64,000 nucleotides of DNA from Larus michahellis. Its lineage: Eukaryota; Chordata; Aves; Charadriiformes; Laridae. This document shows, piece after piece, positions 31,501 to 44,549 of the stretch (position 1 is its first letter; each line of letters begins with the position of its first letter). The translations under genes were made by a program, and so were the position numbers. Under the pieces are notes generated by a model, which did no database searches, was not told the DNA's origin, and saw nothing but the letters and a program-made list of their open reading frames with translations. Location: the NCBI RefSeq assembly GCF_964199755.1, contig NC_133904.1:1550001-1614000 (forward strand), in the 5' to 3' direction.

Positions 31501-34500
31501 AGGAGTGAATTGCTCCCATTTACACAGAGATCCGTAACCAGCCAAGACTAAACAGATTTGAGTGGCAGAGAAGTCCTTATCACGGTCCTCCATACATTCT
31601 CATTTAATTGTTTACCGAAGCATCATCCTTATTTTAAAATACATTTTAAATGCCCTAACAGATTTCCCCCGCCTACCCCAGAGACCACTAAATCTCCAAA
31701 CAATGTTACATCTAACACAATCCCTTTAATGCCACATAAATCTTTGCAAATTTAGTGTATATGTTATTACTAGATTTTGGTAAGAGTTATTCGATGCTAA
31801 AAGAGCAATTTACCCAGCATCCACAAATCTGTTCCAATTACCTCGGCTCCCCTAAGAGTATTACAAGCGCAGTCTGAAGTGATGCCTGCGGATACCAGCC
31901 AGGCTCTCCACGCGGCACCAGCACAATATGCCCCGATTCTTCCACCCAAAGCTGCCCCTTGTCTTCAGAGCCACTGCTCCGGCCCCGCTGTCCCTGGGAT
32001 TAACCCTCCGCACGCAGCTCCCCGTCCCAAAAGGCCTTGCAGGAGAGCACACTTCATTTAGGGTTTGAGTGATTTTAGATTGAAAGAGTCTGCACTGAGC
32101 AGAAGAACCCCCTGGAGCACCACCTCTCTAGAGGGTTCAAAGCAGGAAGACAACAGAGAACATCTTCTGTAGCCCGACGTGTTGCGTTTCACATGCAAAA
32201 ACCCGTCAAATGAGCTCAGGCAATCATAGAATCACAGAGTGGTTTGGGTTGGAAGGGACCTTAAAGCCCCCCCAGTGGCACCCCCTGCCCTGGGCAGGGA
32301 CACCTCCCACCAGCCCAGGTTGCTCCAAGCCCCATCCAACCTGGCCTTGAACCCCTCCAGGGATGGGGCAGCCACAGCTTCTCTGGGCAACCTGGGCCAG
32401 GGGCTCACCGCCCTCACAGCAAAGAACTTCTTCCTAAATATCATTACACTCCCCGATAAAGAGTCCCTCCCCATCCTTCCTGTAGCCCCCCTTCAGGTAC
32501 TGGAAGGGGCTCCGAGGTCTCCCCGGAACCTTCTCTTCTCCAGGCTGAACACCCCCCAGCTCTCTCAGCCTGTCCTCACAGCAGAGGGGCTCCAGCCCTC
32601 TGATCATCTTCGTGGCCCTCCGCTGGACCCGTTCCAACAGGTCCGTGTCCTTCTTGTGCTGAGGCCCCAGAGCTGGAGGCAGTGCTCCAGGTGGGGTCCC
32701 ACCAGAGCAGAGCAGAGGGGCAGAATCCCCTCCCTCCACCTGCTGGCCACGCTTCTACTGATGCAGCCCAGGACGCGGTTGGCTTTCTGGGCTGCAAGTG
32801 CACATTTCCTGCTCATGTTGAGTCTCCCATCACCACCTACATGACAATGTCACGTAGCTCAAGATAAAACTTCCACCCTCCGATCCCACCATTAGCAGAG
32901 AAGCACCTGCAGAAAGCCCCGCTGAGCTCCTGCCTGCCCTTCACCGGCTCCCAGGAGCTGCGTTTTGGGTGGAAAAACCCTCCCTCGTGCCATAAACTGC
33001 CTCTTGCATCACCAGCTGCGTGGGAAATGAAAACAAACCATGTGGAGGAGACTTATTTATCCACATACCTCCATAAGCACACAAACACATGATACTTAAG
33101 ACAGGGATAAAACCAGGATTCTCCTAAAGTCTGGAGTTTTATTTGGCACAAATACCCAACCTCTAAATATGAATCCAAAGTGAGAATATGTAGTTGTGAC
33201 CCTCCTGCAGGAAACCAAGGATATTCCATACTGTCAACCTTCGCACACACGTAAGAAAAGAAAAAAGAAGATGAAAATAAACAAGTTGACATTTGCACCA
33301 TTTTCCCCCTTGGCAACGTCAAGCTCAGAAACCAATTTCTTCTGCAATCTGGTACAATGAAAAGATTACTTAAACTAAGTGTAAAAAGATACACTTTTCA
33401 TACATATTTTGGTGCTTTGTGTTACTAATAAATATTACTGATGGAGATGGGATGGCTGACTGCTGCCTGAAGAGAAAACCATCACGGGAAAGATTTAAAT
33501 AGCATGTATTATCTCCACTCCTGGAAGCCAGCTCGCGTATTAATGCTAAGCGTTTTCAGTTAAGGGTGCATTCACTGAGACTGAAATATGCAAAAAAAAA
33601 AAAAAAAAGAAAATCTGCTCCAAGAGCTTTACTTGAAATTTATACAAGATGACAAGATTAAATTCTCCAGGTCATAGGACATAACAACACATTAACCTTG
33701 CAGACAGAGAGAAGGTGAAAATATAACACGAGGGTTTTTTCATCATGCAGCACTAGGGCTGGAAAGATGCAAGGCAAGAGCCTAAAACTGTCTGAGAAGG
33801 TGTTTGAATATTAAACCCCCTTCTCTACAAACTACAACTATTTCTCTTCTCCGACCCGTTTGCCGGGCGCCAATAACTCTATTGCCTTTACAAAACCCAG
33901 GCTCTGGCACCACGTTTCATAACGACAGCTCTTAAATCACACGCTGCAAAAACGCAAAGTTTCTAGATATAAATAAGGCCCCTGTGGAGCGTTGAACTGG
34001 CTGCTCTCTCCAGGTTCAAGTAGAGAGCAGCCACGCACAGCACCTTGCCGGAGCACCTGGCAAGGCAAGAGGCTGCAGAATTCCTCCCGGTTCTCAAGCA
34101 GTTCTTACTAAAATTTGGCTTTTTGCTGAAAAAACCAAGAATTGCAGAGTCTGGTTCCCAGGGGCACCGCGCGCATCTTCCACCTTTCATACAACAACCG
34201 GTGGGGCTCCAAGACCTAGGTCTGAGCCCACCCCCAAAAGCAGTCCCCACTGCGATTATTTATCTTCCCAAGCTGCATTTCATTGGCAATGACGGTAGTA
34301 ATTAGAAAGGGAAAGCACCTCCTCGACCCCTCGTGGTGGGTGTAAACCTGAGAAAGGCAACGTTGACACGTACTGGACGTGCCGCTACCAGGATGGCTTT
34401 GCACCTTCGGGAGAGGCCCCAGTTTCAGAGCCCCGTTTCCCTTCCTTGGCAGGTGTAATGAGGAAGAGAGTTAAAAGAATAATAAAAAAGTGAAAGTAAC

Positions 34501-36071
34501 CTTAAAAAATAAATAAAAGCCCCCAAAACAATGAAACAACCCCCCCGCCCCAATAATAACTGATATACCCTATGCGTTTGTTTGTGTGAATCCTTTGCAG
34601 ATAAATTAATTGCGTGACCTGCCAGCTTCCCGCAGTGACCATCTCGCGGGAAGAGCTCATATCAACACAGCCGAGCATCGCCGATCACCGAGATGCATGA
34701 AAATTAATATATTTTATTCCTTAAGTGAAAGTCGGTCTTTAATTTATGAGGGGTCACAGTGTCACACTCCATAACAGTTTTATAAAGTCGTTAATTTTTT
34801 AGTATGGAGCTTGACAAGAATTTTCTGCCATCAAATCTTTGCCGAGATGCAGGAAGACCTTGCGTCCTAATTACCCACTGCACGGTTTAGTAAAAGTGCA
34901 AATTGGAAAGGTTTTACCGTATATTTATTCAGGGATGCTTCAACAGCTGAAGAGCTTTTTGACCCTTCAGCTGTTCTCCGCAACCTCCTCGTCTGGCTGG
35001 GGGCAGCGGCAGGGCGCGGGGGGGAGATGCCCTGCCTGCCCCGGGCACGGTGACGCCGATGGACCCGGACCTCGCCCAGGACAAGCTTTGGCAAGAGCCA
35101 ACGTCACCCTTGCTGAGCAAAACCCTCCCGGCTCGCTCTGGAGCAGCCCAGCGGGGAAGGCCCGACTGCTGTAGCTATAAAATCTTCATTTTTCTATTTT
35201 ACAATAATGGTGGCCTCCCTGACACATACAACAAGTGCCAACGGCAATGCCAAAACCTGCCGGCAGCACCAGAAGAGAAGCGTCCTGGCACCTCTGGAGT
35301 TTGCTGCGACCAGTAAAACCAGAGACGCAGGAGAGGAGCTGGGAAAACCCGGCATGAAGCAGAGACCGCGCACCACTTCTCAGAGTAAGTGGTTTTTTTT
35401 ACGAGTCTATCACAACAAAATTAGGATCATTTTGCATCTCAAGTGATGGCAGCAAATATTCAGAAGCATTTTAACTCTTTAAAAAAAAAAAAATAAAAAA
35501 AAAATACTCGACACCAACCTTCGACACCACTTATACACTTCACTCTGTCTCGAACCTCTACGTTGTAGCCCTCGAAGGACATGAAGACCCCGTCGGGGTG
35601 GTAAGGTGCTCGCTGTGTGTATACTTTGGAGTAGCTATGAGAGAATTCAAACCTGTCATAACCATCGTACTGCGCAATTTTCCCGTAAACCTCAAAGTAT
35701 TTCTCTACCCAGCTGAACGGCAGGAAGACCTCGTTGCCTTCCCTCCTCCCTTTAACGGTGTGCTCGTCATTGATCAGACAGTCAATCTCCTCGTACTTCA
35801 GCCCGGGGGCTTTGTTGCCGTTGAACCCCCCCGCGATGGGGGGAGCCTTCTGCTGCTCCTGGGGCGATGCTTCCTCGCTCTGCTGCCGGGCCGGGTCGCT
35901 CTCGGAGGCTGCGGCGGCGGCTCCTCGGCGTTCGGGGCCGGCGAGGCTGCGGGGGAATGGGCCGGCTCTGTCGGAGGAGCATCGGTTCCAGAGCAGCACC
36001 ATCACCAGGGTGAAGAGGGCGCAGATGACGATCAGAGTCTTGTAGTTGACCCGAGCTGCCAAGCAACGCAT
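27538..36071 (-). CDS. GLCE: D-glucuronyl C5-epimerase, three coding exons
   Basis: Joining 36071-35519, 31371-31126 and 28562-27538 gives 1824 nt: 607 codons plus TAG, against 617 aa in human. The enzyme converts D-glucuronic to L-iduronic acid units in nascent heparan sulfate/heparin, as a type II Golgi membrane protein. Seen: a short cytosolic start [11 protein letters not shown]; a signal-anchor at about residues 11-28 ([17 protein letters not shown]); a low-complexity stem to about residue 90; then the conserved epimerase body. By alignment with the recalled human protein, its catalytic Tyr500, Tyr560, Arg563 and Tyr578 correspond to Y490 (YEEYP), Y550 and R553 (TIYDLRH) and Y568 ([11 protein letters not shown]), all present. 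The C-terminus RAKHN matches mammals. The ten-residue shortfall lies in the stem, which also holds a five-Ala run (51-55). Introns are GT-AG with matching phases. The frame is intact and the enzyme should be functional. Confidence 0.97.
28563..31125 (-). other. GLCE: GLCE intron between second and terminal coding exons
   Basis: AT-rich sequence, a 13-G run at 30041-30053, and no exon or transposon that I can recognise. It is notably free of CR1. Confidence 0.7.
31126..31371 (-). CDS. GLCE: GLCE second coding exon
   Basis: It runs from a CTCGTAG acceptor to a CCAG|GTGGGT donor, 246 nt. It encodes [20 protein letters not shown] through [10 protein letters not shown]. The middle part (about residues 222-253) is the most diverged section of the body from mammals. 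Confidence 0.96.
31372..35518 (-). other. GLCE: GLCE intron between first and second coding exons
   Basis: Contains one CR1 (32224-32835) and A-rich stretches. Immediately after the donor the mRNA-sense strand is very T-rich (plus-strand A-run at 35481-35504). No further exon is seen. Confidence 0.7.
32224..32835 (-). mobile_element. CR1 LINE 3' fragment with ORF2 remnant
   Basis: The 3' tail is at 32224 (plus strand TCATAGAATCACAGAGTGG) and the 5' truncation is near 32835. The minus strand encodes broken ORF2 pieces such as [29 protein letters not shown] and [17 protein letters not shown], split over frames by indels. It lies in a GLCE intron in the gene's own orientation. Confidence 0.93.
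35519..36071 (-). CDS. GLCE: GLCE first coding exon
   Basis: The exon begins after a TTTTGCAG acceptor at 36084, leaving 13 nt of 5' UTR before the ATG at 36071-36069. An earlier ATG at 36082 runs into TGA after two codons, forming a minimal upstream frame. The exon encodes residues 1-184: signal-anchor, stem and the first part of the body ([15 protein letters not shown] to VKCISGVE). It ends at a weak donor, GAAG|GTTGGT. Confidence 0.96.
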
Positions 36072-39000
36072 ATTCACACCATACCTGCAAAACGGAGAGG
36101 GGAGAGGCTTTTAAGAAGCAATGCTTACAGCTGGAGATGACGGTTCCGCTAATTGGGAGCCCCGGTGGAGCCTGACCGGCGGGACCATCACCACGCGCAC
36201 ACCACGGTGGTGTCGGGTGGGAAGGGGACAGGCAGGGGCACCTGGAAGAGAATTTGGGTTTTTCCAGCTCTCCATAAGCAACGAGCTCAAACGTACCAAG
36301 TCACGACTCACCTCCCACACAGCCTGCCACAGCAGATTGTTTCACCAAATGCAAAGGACGCAAAGGAACAGCAGCGATCGCGGGGCGACTGCTTCTAAAT
36401 TACCAGCTCGATGTTAATGAGACGCTCAGCAGCCACCGGGACTTGGGGAATGAACTCCCACCGGCCTCAGCACGCAGGAGGAAGAGAAATCCCCAGCAGA
36501 ATATAACCACCACCTACCCGGCACCAGGAGAGAGGGATTTCCAACCAAACAGCCCTACCATCAAAACCGACCGGGAGCCTAGAAATGTTTGTAGTTCACA
36601 CAGCTGAAATCACCGAGATACCTATGTAAACACAGATGGCTATTTTTGGCTTTTTTTTTTTTTTTTTTAAGCACAAGCCATAAACATTTTCTGAGATGAA
36701 ACTCATCACTCAAGGCTGGATCGATTCTTGACGTTACCGCACCTAAAATGTGCTTTTAAAACACTAACGCGTACGAGGAGGAGCGAGCGGGCTGGTACGG
36801 GAGGACGATGCAGCCGGAGACGGCGCCAGCGGCCCCGAGCCAGGGGCAGGGAAGGGGGGAGTGGGAAAGTTCGGGACTGTCCCCAGGGGCAGGACCTCCA
36901 CGGGCTCACGTGTCCTGCTCCCCCGGGAGAAGGCAGAAACTATGGAAACCCTCTCTCAGGATTTTATTTTATTTTTTTTTTTCCTCTGCAAGACAAACCT
37001 CCCGCCGCACGAAGCGCGCTCCACCACCTCCGCGGCGGCCCCGACGAGGAGCCAGGCTGAGCAGCAGGGAAGTAAATCCCCAGCTTGACGGTGATTTCAG
37101 CACGTTTGCTCCGAAGACCCTACTTCTGCTGAGGAGTGAAGTCCTTCAAACGAACGACGGGCACGTTTTTCAGATGCGCCGGAATATTGAAGATACACTT
37201 CATAAAATCCCTATTAAACAGAAGTTTAATTTCGCCTCCCGAGTAAGCCGCAGGATCAGAGCCCCGGGTTCGGTTTTAAACCTTTGCTTAATTGCAGCCC
37301 CATCTGACACCCCCGGGGGGGTCGGTCCAGCGCAGTCCAGCTGTGATTTCAACCAGGTGCTCCAGGAAGGGCTGCAGATACGGCAGATATCCCGCTGATA
37401 GGCAGGAGTTAACCACACGGCAATCAAAAGGAGTTTCACCTCGAGTTTCACGCTCCCCCCCCCTCTTTTTAAATGGAAATAATCAATTATCTCTCACCAG
37501 TTTTATGCTTCCATACTGTAAGCACCATCTGGTCATTTAAAACTGGACTTTAAAAGATAAGTGTCTTATTTTCTGAAAGCCCAGTTTACTACAAGCTTTT
37601 AGAGAACATAAATTTATATATAATTGTATTTTTATGGAAATGCTAGCATAAGAATAAATCCAATTTTCTGCATCAGCAGATAATTTTTAGTGATGATGCG
37701 TTCAGGATGACCTCAACAAATACGCTCTGCTCTTTTTACGCAAAGGGATAATTCACTTTTAAATAGGGAACGACATTTTTGACACACTTCACCCCTACCT
37801 ATAAAACTCAAAAATTAATTAAACCATCTGGATTACCAGGGGATGGGGAGAGAGGGACGGGGAAACGCCATCACCACGCTTTTTACACCCCTATTACCCC
37901 ATTCCCAGGGTTTTAAACAGATTCCCCAGCTGTGAAAAGGTCCCGGCTGTGCCATTATACACAGCTTTTATTTTATTTGGGTTCTGCGGCCTCGGACGGG
38001 AGAGAATTCGGAGCGGTGCCAAGCGTTTCCCTCGCGGCTCCAGGGAAGAGCAGGAGATGCTGCAGGTCGGGTCCAGTCGCATCCGCGGCTTCCTGGCAAC
38101 GCTGCTGAAAGATTTAGGTTTTATGAACTATAAATGAACCGAAAAGGACTGGGAAAGAAACGTGGAGTATTTTGAGAACCATCACATTAAGTCTCACCAG
38201 TCACCGAAAAAAAATAATCTAGAAAACGCAGTGCAGGAGAGGGGCTTATTACATGTTAAATGGATAGATGGATTTTTATTCAACTGCAGTTGAAAAAAAG
38301 AATTCAGGATTTCAGCAGTAGAAAGAGGTAATTTAAACCCACGAAAGGCCTGTGTTAAATTGGTTTATTCCCCGGCTGCTCTTATGAAAAGGATTTCATC
38401 ATACCGTATTTAAAAGACTTAAGGAGCACAACACGGGCAAGTAGTTCTAAGGTGTAATACATCCACGAGAGCCAGGTTTGCTCCCCCTCGTTCTGCAGGA
38501 CGGCACAGCTACACCTCGCCCCTCTGAGGCTCCGCACCCAAACGCCTCGCTGTCCGTCACAGACGCCGATCCTTATCCCTCAATACTGGAGCTACAGGTT
38601 TACAGGGCAAATACTCCTCAGGGGGTCTGGCTAAATTTCCTTTAATTCCCGAATTACCGCTTTGGGCTACAGGAAGGGCTGCAGCAGAGCGACGCGCTGC
38701 TGTTACTGACGCTGGCCCGCAGCAGCAGCAGCGCAAACGATCTATAAATTAATACTGGTTTAGTTTTCACACTGTTTACACTTACGTAGCTGCTGTACAA
38801 ATCGTTACATAAATTCTAATTAAAATGCAATGAACTAGCATTTCTTACAGAGCGAACAACTCGTTTCAACTGTACCCCCAAACCAGGGATGCCATTAGAG
38901 GAACTTATTTTGCCCATTCAAGTGAGGTGTCAAGGCGTCTGGAACACTGTTTTTAATGTAAAGAACAACTGGATTAAATAAAAATAAAATCTTGCTACCG

Positions 39001-42000
39001 CTGCTTTATCAATGATGCCTGGAAAAAGGACAAATCTTGGTATTCCGTGCGGTGAATGAGGAATCCAAAGTTCCAGCTGTGTATCAGAATGACAGATGCA
39101 GTTCTGGTACTCAGGTCTTACATAAAACCAAGTTATTCGGGTTCTAAAAATACATATATCTCTCTCTTAGAAAGTCCCTCATAAGACAGGTTTTTTGATC
39201 TGCAAAACTGTGTTGAATATGTTAAAAGTAAGAATTTTCCTGAAGTCCAGACTATTGCTAGGCTTCTGTGTACTCAAGAGGAAAATCGTACACACACATG
39301 TATTGATGTGTGCGCGTACATAGAGAGATATGCACGCACAAATTCTTTTCCAACGAGCGCTGACTTGACCGTTCCCTTTCGCTCAACGCCAACATCAGCC
39401 CGAACACTCATTCTCCCGTTCACCGCTTCACTCCCTTCCAGGTGTGGGAATTACCTGGAGAGCTACCACGCTATTCAGCATTTCTCTGGTTTTCCCAGAA
39501 CCGCTAAGATGCAACTATTCCAACGAACCGCCCCACGGGCCACTACGATACCTCAGCGGGAGTGACGCAGGAGTGTCGCTCTGGAAATGGCAAATTCCAG
39601 CAGATGTTAGATCACACCCTCCTCTCCGAGAGATAAATTTTCCACTGCAGCAAACGGTGAGATTGATGGAACACTTCCACGCACAGATGTGTCCGCTGAA
39701 TCCTCCCAACTGAATCCTCCGGAGCGCTATTTAGGCTCACACCACCAGCGTCTACCAAAGGTCTTGAGGCTGAACTCAATTTTAACTGAACGCCAGAGCC
39801 TTTTCTTCGAGCTCATCTGACCACTGACATTTCATTAACTTCTGTCCTTCAGTTTTAATTTTTTAAAGTTTATATTATCAACATTAAATTACCCTTTGGC
39901 ATTATGAAATACTGCATTTTATATACCGTAACAACGATTGGATTTACTGTCGAAAACCAGTAAGAGGACTCTTTCTTTTTGAAAGCCCTGAGACAGCAGA
40001 GCAAAATTTCAAGCCCAGGAATGAAGATGCCTCTGCTCCACGCTCCATACGGTAAATACCAAACATCCAGGGGACAGGACAGCCCTTGTATTAGTCTGAA
40101 CGACTCCGGAAGCAAAAAAGGGAAAGCAAAAAGAAGAATAAAATCTAGAAAGAGGATAGTAACTTCTCTAGTAAATCCTACAAAGAGGTGAAGCGAAGGA
40201 GCCGTGGTTCCTCGGCAAAGCAAGTTCCCTGCTGTTTCTGGGCAACTTGTAAGGTTTTTATTGAGGGGCTTTTTCCTGAAAGATCCACCGCTCCCCATTT
40301 CGGCTGTTTTAACAGGTGTCTTGTGGCACGTCGTCCTCCCAGCCCCAACGCAGTGCTGCTGTTGGATCCTCACCATTTGTAGCTTACTTCAGCGTGAGGT
40401 CTGATGCCCCGCGCTCCTTCCCAACGCAGCAGGGATGGACACATTCAAGACATTCATTTTCATCTTGTATTTTCAAAACAGAGCTAAAATAACTAACTTA
40501 CAATTCCTGGTAGGCAGTTTGCCTTTTTTGTGGCCCTTACACGAGAGCGAAATGCAATTTCTTTTCCTGATGAGAGCTCACAAAACCAGCACCAGGATGG
40601 CTGGCCGTGCTTTGTGGGATGTGATGGGCGGGCGGAGCAGAGGACGGGCACCAAGTCCCAGGCAGAAACGCTCGGCACGGGATCCCTCCTGGTGCTTCAC
40701 TCGTCATTGCTCAGCTTCGAAGCACAGGATGAACGCAGGAGACTCCTCTCTTGGGTACCACTATTGATTCCGGCCGTTTGTACATCCAGCAGGGAACGGT
40801 GCAGTCGTTTGGCGCAGGGTTGCGTTTGTAAGCGATGTTCTCCAGCACAAGGAAGACCTCGGCACATATTCGAGGTGGGAAGATGCAGCTCCCCAGGCAC
40901 AGAAGCACCGTCTGTGCCCCTCAGGAGGGGGGAAAAGGAGGATGCACTCGGAAAAGCACTTAATTGACATGATGTGGTAACCTCAAATCAAGCGGCGTGG
41001 AAGGGGGTAACCTGCAGCAATCCTCAGACTTACCATCCCAACCTTGTTTCAGAAAGTGAGCTTTGGTTTCTGCAGCGGGGTGAGATGTCAGTGCTGCTGC
41101 TGCCATCTCCATCTGCCCACCACAGCGTTTTACCTCCAGTGCCCACGCCGGTCCCCAAGGGCTCTGCGCTTCCACGGCCTCCACGTATTTCAAGGGGAAA
41201 GGGAAGGCTCTGCCATGAGGACTACGCCATCCGGCTGTCCAGAGCCCTCCTGAAACAAGACATCTCCAGGTGTCGTTCAAGTCTCACTGCCATTCAGAGT
41301 TCAAAAAGAAAAACCATTAAGACAGCAGCGTGGGATTCACTGGACACAACAGTTTGTTCAAGAGCTGATGCATTTTCCCAGGCGAGAGGCGAGAATTATT
41401 TAAAGCTTTCTCCCAGCTCCCAAAGGTCCCATCTGTGCAGGTTACCGGTGACACTGTGGTGACAGTGACAGCAGGGTGAGTGCAGACAGAAATACAGCTG
41501 CTGGCCACGTGCTTTTAGTTGTTTTTCACCATTATTCCCATTCCACCCGGGTGACAGAGATACAAACTGTGCTTTCAGATAAACATGCGATACGAGCCGC
41601 CGGTGGCTACTTCCGTGCCATCATTTATTTCTTTTTTGCTCGCGTTGCATGGATCAGCTTTTAATAAACCAGATCAATGATTTTCCAGCCAACAGAGACG
41701 ACTCGCATTTAACTCGAGTTAAAAGCCCCCGAGGATGCCTCACGTGCAGCAAGAGCCCGACTTTCACGGTCCCGCAACCACCCTACGGCAGGAGCAAAGA
41801 GCACCAAGTGTTTTGAGCTGGTTAAAAATACTAAACGCCTTCCTGAACAAATAACTCAGTAAGGACTCAAGAAACCACATCACAAAGCACGTTTCCCAAG
41901 AACAGGTCGGTTGGCAGCAAGTTAAAGCATTCACATTGAAATTCTCCACGTTTAAACAATAATCAAAAGTAAGTTGCCCGCTGAGTCTCGGAGGTCTCCG

Positions 42001-43630
42001 AATAGTCTCTCACACGGGCTCAGTGTTGGCTCGGTAGGAGGAAGGACAGTATTTTTACTAAGAGCAGGGATTTCTGCTGAATAGTGATAAGCTACCTATT
42101 TACTTTGAAGCCTCTGTGCCAGACTAAGCCATTTAGTACAGAGAAAAAACCGCCCTGAACAGTGACTGCCGATCTGAGATACGTAAAACTCAGTATTTAA
42201 AGAGAAGATACACTGCACAATTTAAAAAAAAATAAAGCAACAAGCCTAGAACGTCAATATATGCCCAAACCTAGAAGTTATACTCAGTTACGTACAACCC
42301 TCGAACAGAATTTTTTTCCCCATTTCCTGTTTATTACACACAGCAAAATCCTATTTAGGCCGGTCATTACAATGTTAGATAATGGAAAAAACAAAGAACT
42401 CCGGAACTGTTTTCAAAAACTGTGGAAAATTCTTTTTGATAACTGTAATGACAGTAAAATTTCAGATCCTCTGCCAAAGCTTACTTACGTCTTAAAATGT
42501 GATGACTTATGAATCATCTAACTTCCTGACAGCTCCACGCTTCCCAAAGACGTCTTACCTGCGTCCTCAATCTGCTCCTGTTGGCTCCTTGGATATACCT
42601 CCTATCACCTGCTTCGTTACGCATGTGCTTCCCCGTTACACTTACAAACCGGCACTGGTTTGCAAATCACTGGACCCAGAGGCGTTATGCGTTGAGGAAA
42701 AAACATTAAAAAATATTCTGGTGATATGAACAACTTATCAGAATGCTAACCTGGGCAAGCTGGTTCCAAGAGACAAACCTATCTTCTAATGTTTTATTTA
42801 TACTTGATCTGCACAAAGCCCGTATTCAGTTAGTATTTTAATACGTAGCACGTTGTCAAGATTGCTTGGTTTTTTTCCTTAAGTGCTAGGAAATGACAAG
42901 ACTGTACAAACAGAAAGGAATGTATCTGCCATAACTGGATCTCGATTACCAGCCTCTCCGCCGGCTCTTTAGCCCAGATTTACTACCTAATCCTCCCTGC
43001 TCCCAGTGCTCCATCTGGGGATGATTAGACAGAGAGGAGCTAAAATATAAAGCGAAGCAGCCATGTCCAGCAGCTTATCCTACAGTTTTCCAGTCCAATT
43101 AGAGCCTAATACAGTGTTATTTGTATCAACACATCTATTATTAAGCATCAGCAAAGTCTGTTGCTCTATAATAGTTAATTCAAAAACTCACAGTACTTTT
43201 CTATGGATCTGGACGTTATCATTCCTTATTAGGAACTGAGATTTTCATCTAAGTTCAGCATAAGGCACGTTCAGGGCTGGTATCCACGACACTACACCAT
43301 TTGCAAGGTTTTCCAACAGGTTTAGCTGCTGCCTGGAGTGACGCCGGGAGCGACTGCACCCACCCTGGCCCTGCTCCCACGGGGACAGACGTCTCCTCCT
43401 GCCCGCCGGACAGACAGACCCAAGTAACCCGAGCCAGAGCAAACTATCGCCCCACACAAGAGCTGGATTTTCAGTGACACGCGGGCCTTTCACTGGCATG
43501 CAATCAGGAACGTTTTATGATCTCAAGCTGGAAAAAAAAAAATAATTGGAAAATCGGAAAAAACTTGCGCACTTCATTGCAATGAAGCCGACAAGTTGCG
43601 TCAAGCTGGATAACCGAGTCTAAGCCCTGC

Positions 43631-43680
43631 TTTTGACAGGAGGTGGGGCTAGATGATCTCCAGATGTCCCCTGCAACCTC
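43631..43680 (+). mobile_element. Short decayed CR1 3' fragment
   Basis: GGTGGGGCTAGATGATCTCC followed by AGATGTCCCCTGCAACCTC matches the segment just before the CR1 tail. The terminal ATTCTATG is not recognisable, so the copy is old or 3'-eroded. Confidence 0.55.
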
Positions 43681-44549
43681 GGCTTCTCAAGGAATCCCCA
43701 GTAAGACGCCCAACGCTGGGAAGGCGCGCTGACGGAGCCAGCGGATCACACGAGATCTCTTTACGGTGGTCCCACACACAAGCACCGGTCTTCTCAGCTC
43801 CTGAGTACGCTGCATGCTTTAAAAAGCATTCGTCAGCCTTTTCGTTTTAAAAAATCTAGTATAGCTCAAAGCATAATTGTGATCTGAACTAGATAGAAAA
43901 ATAGCTTCTTTTTTCCGTGTTTCTTTGCACGACTGCTCAGTCCGCAGGCACTCGGACCAGCCAGCCATTCCCAGCCACTCCAGGCTCTCAGGCACCAAAG
44001 AGACTCTCAAGGTGCCTTTGTTTTCCTAGTAAATCTAGCACAGAACATCACGACAAAACTCCAAAGTTTTTTGTATATCATACTTTCATGCCGTATCAGG
44101 AAAACCAGTTAGCAGGGACTGCTGCCGCAATTATGACCCATTTATTGCACAGTCTAATAAATCTACTTGCTTTCCAGATGGATTAAGCTATTAAACCCCT
44201 CGCTAATGGCACAAACAATAACTCCAAAAACTAGCTGCTGCTTATGGAGGCATTACACTGCCTCTTTCCAAGCTATCAAGTATTATATCGTTACCACGCA
44301 GATTAACGAAGCAAAAGATGAAACCATTGCATCAGTTTCCCTTATATTTAGGCTTCGAAAGCAATGCCCAAGCACATCTCAAGACAGTGGCATTAAGGGC
44401 TATAACAGAAGCCTCACAGTATCATTTTAGGGAGCAGAGCTCTCTCCCGGGGCAGGACTGGAGAGCCCAGCGCATCGCCGGGCTCACAGCACCCCTTCCA
44501 TAGCAGCGCTCTGGATGGCACGAGCTATGGCCGCGACCGGCCTCTCACA

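Noticed and set aside
36765-37060. CpG-containing patch as a GLCE first exon or promoter
   Set aside because: CpG density is moderate, no good minus-strand donor is present, and mammalian GLCE first exons lie much further away.
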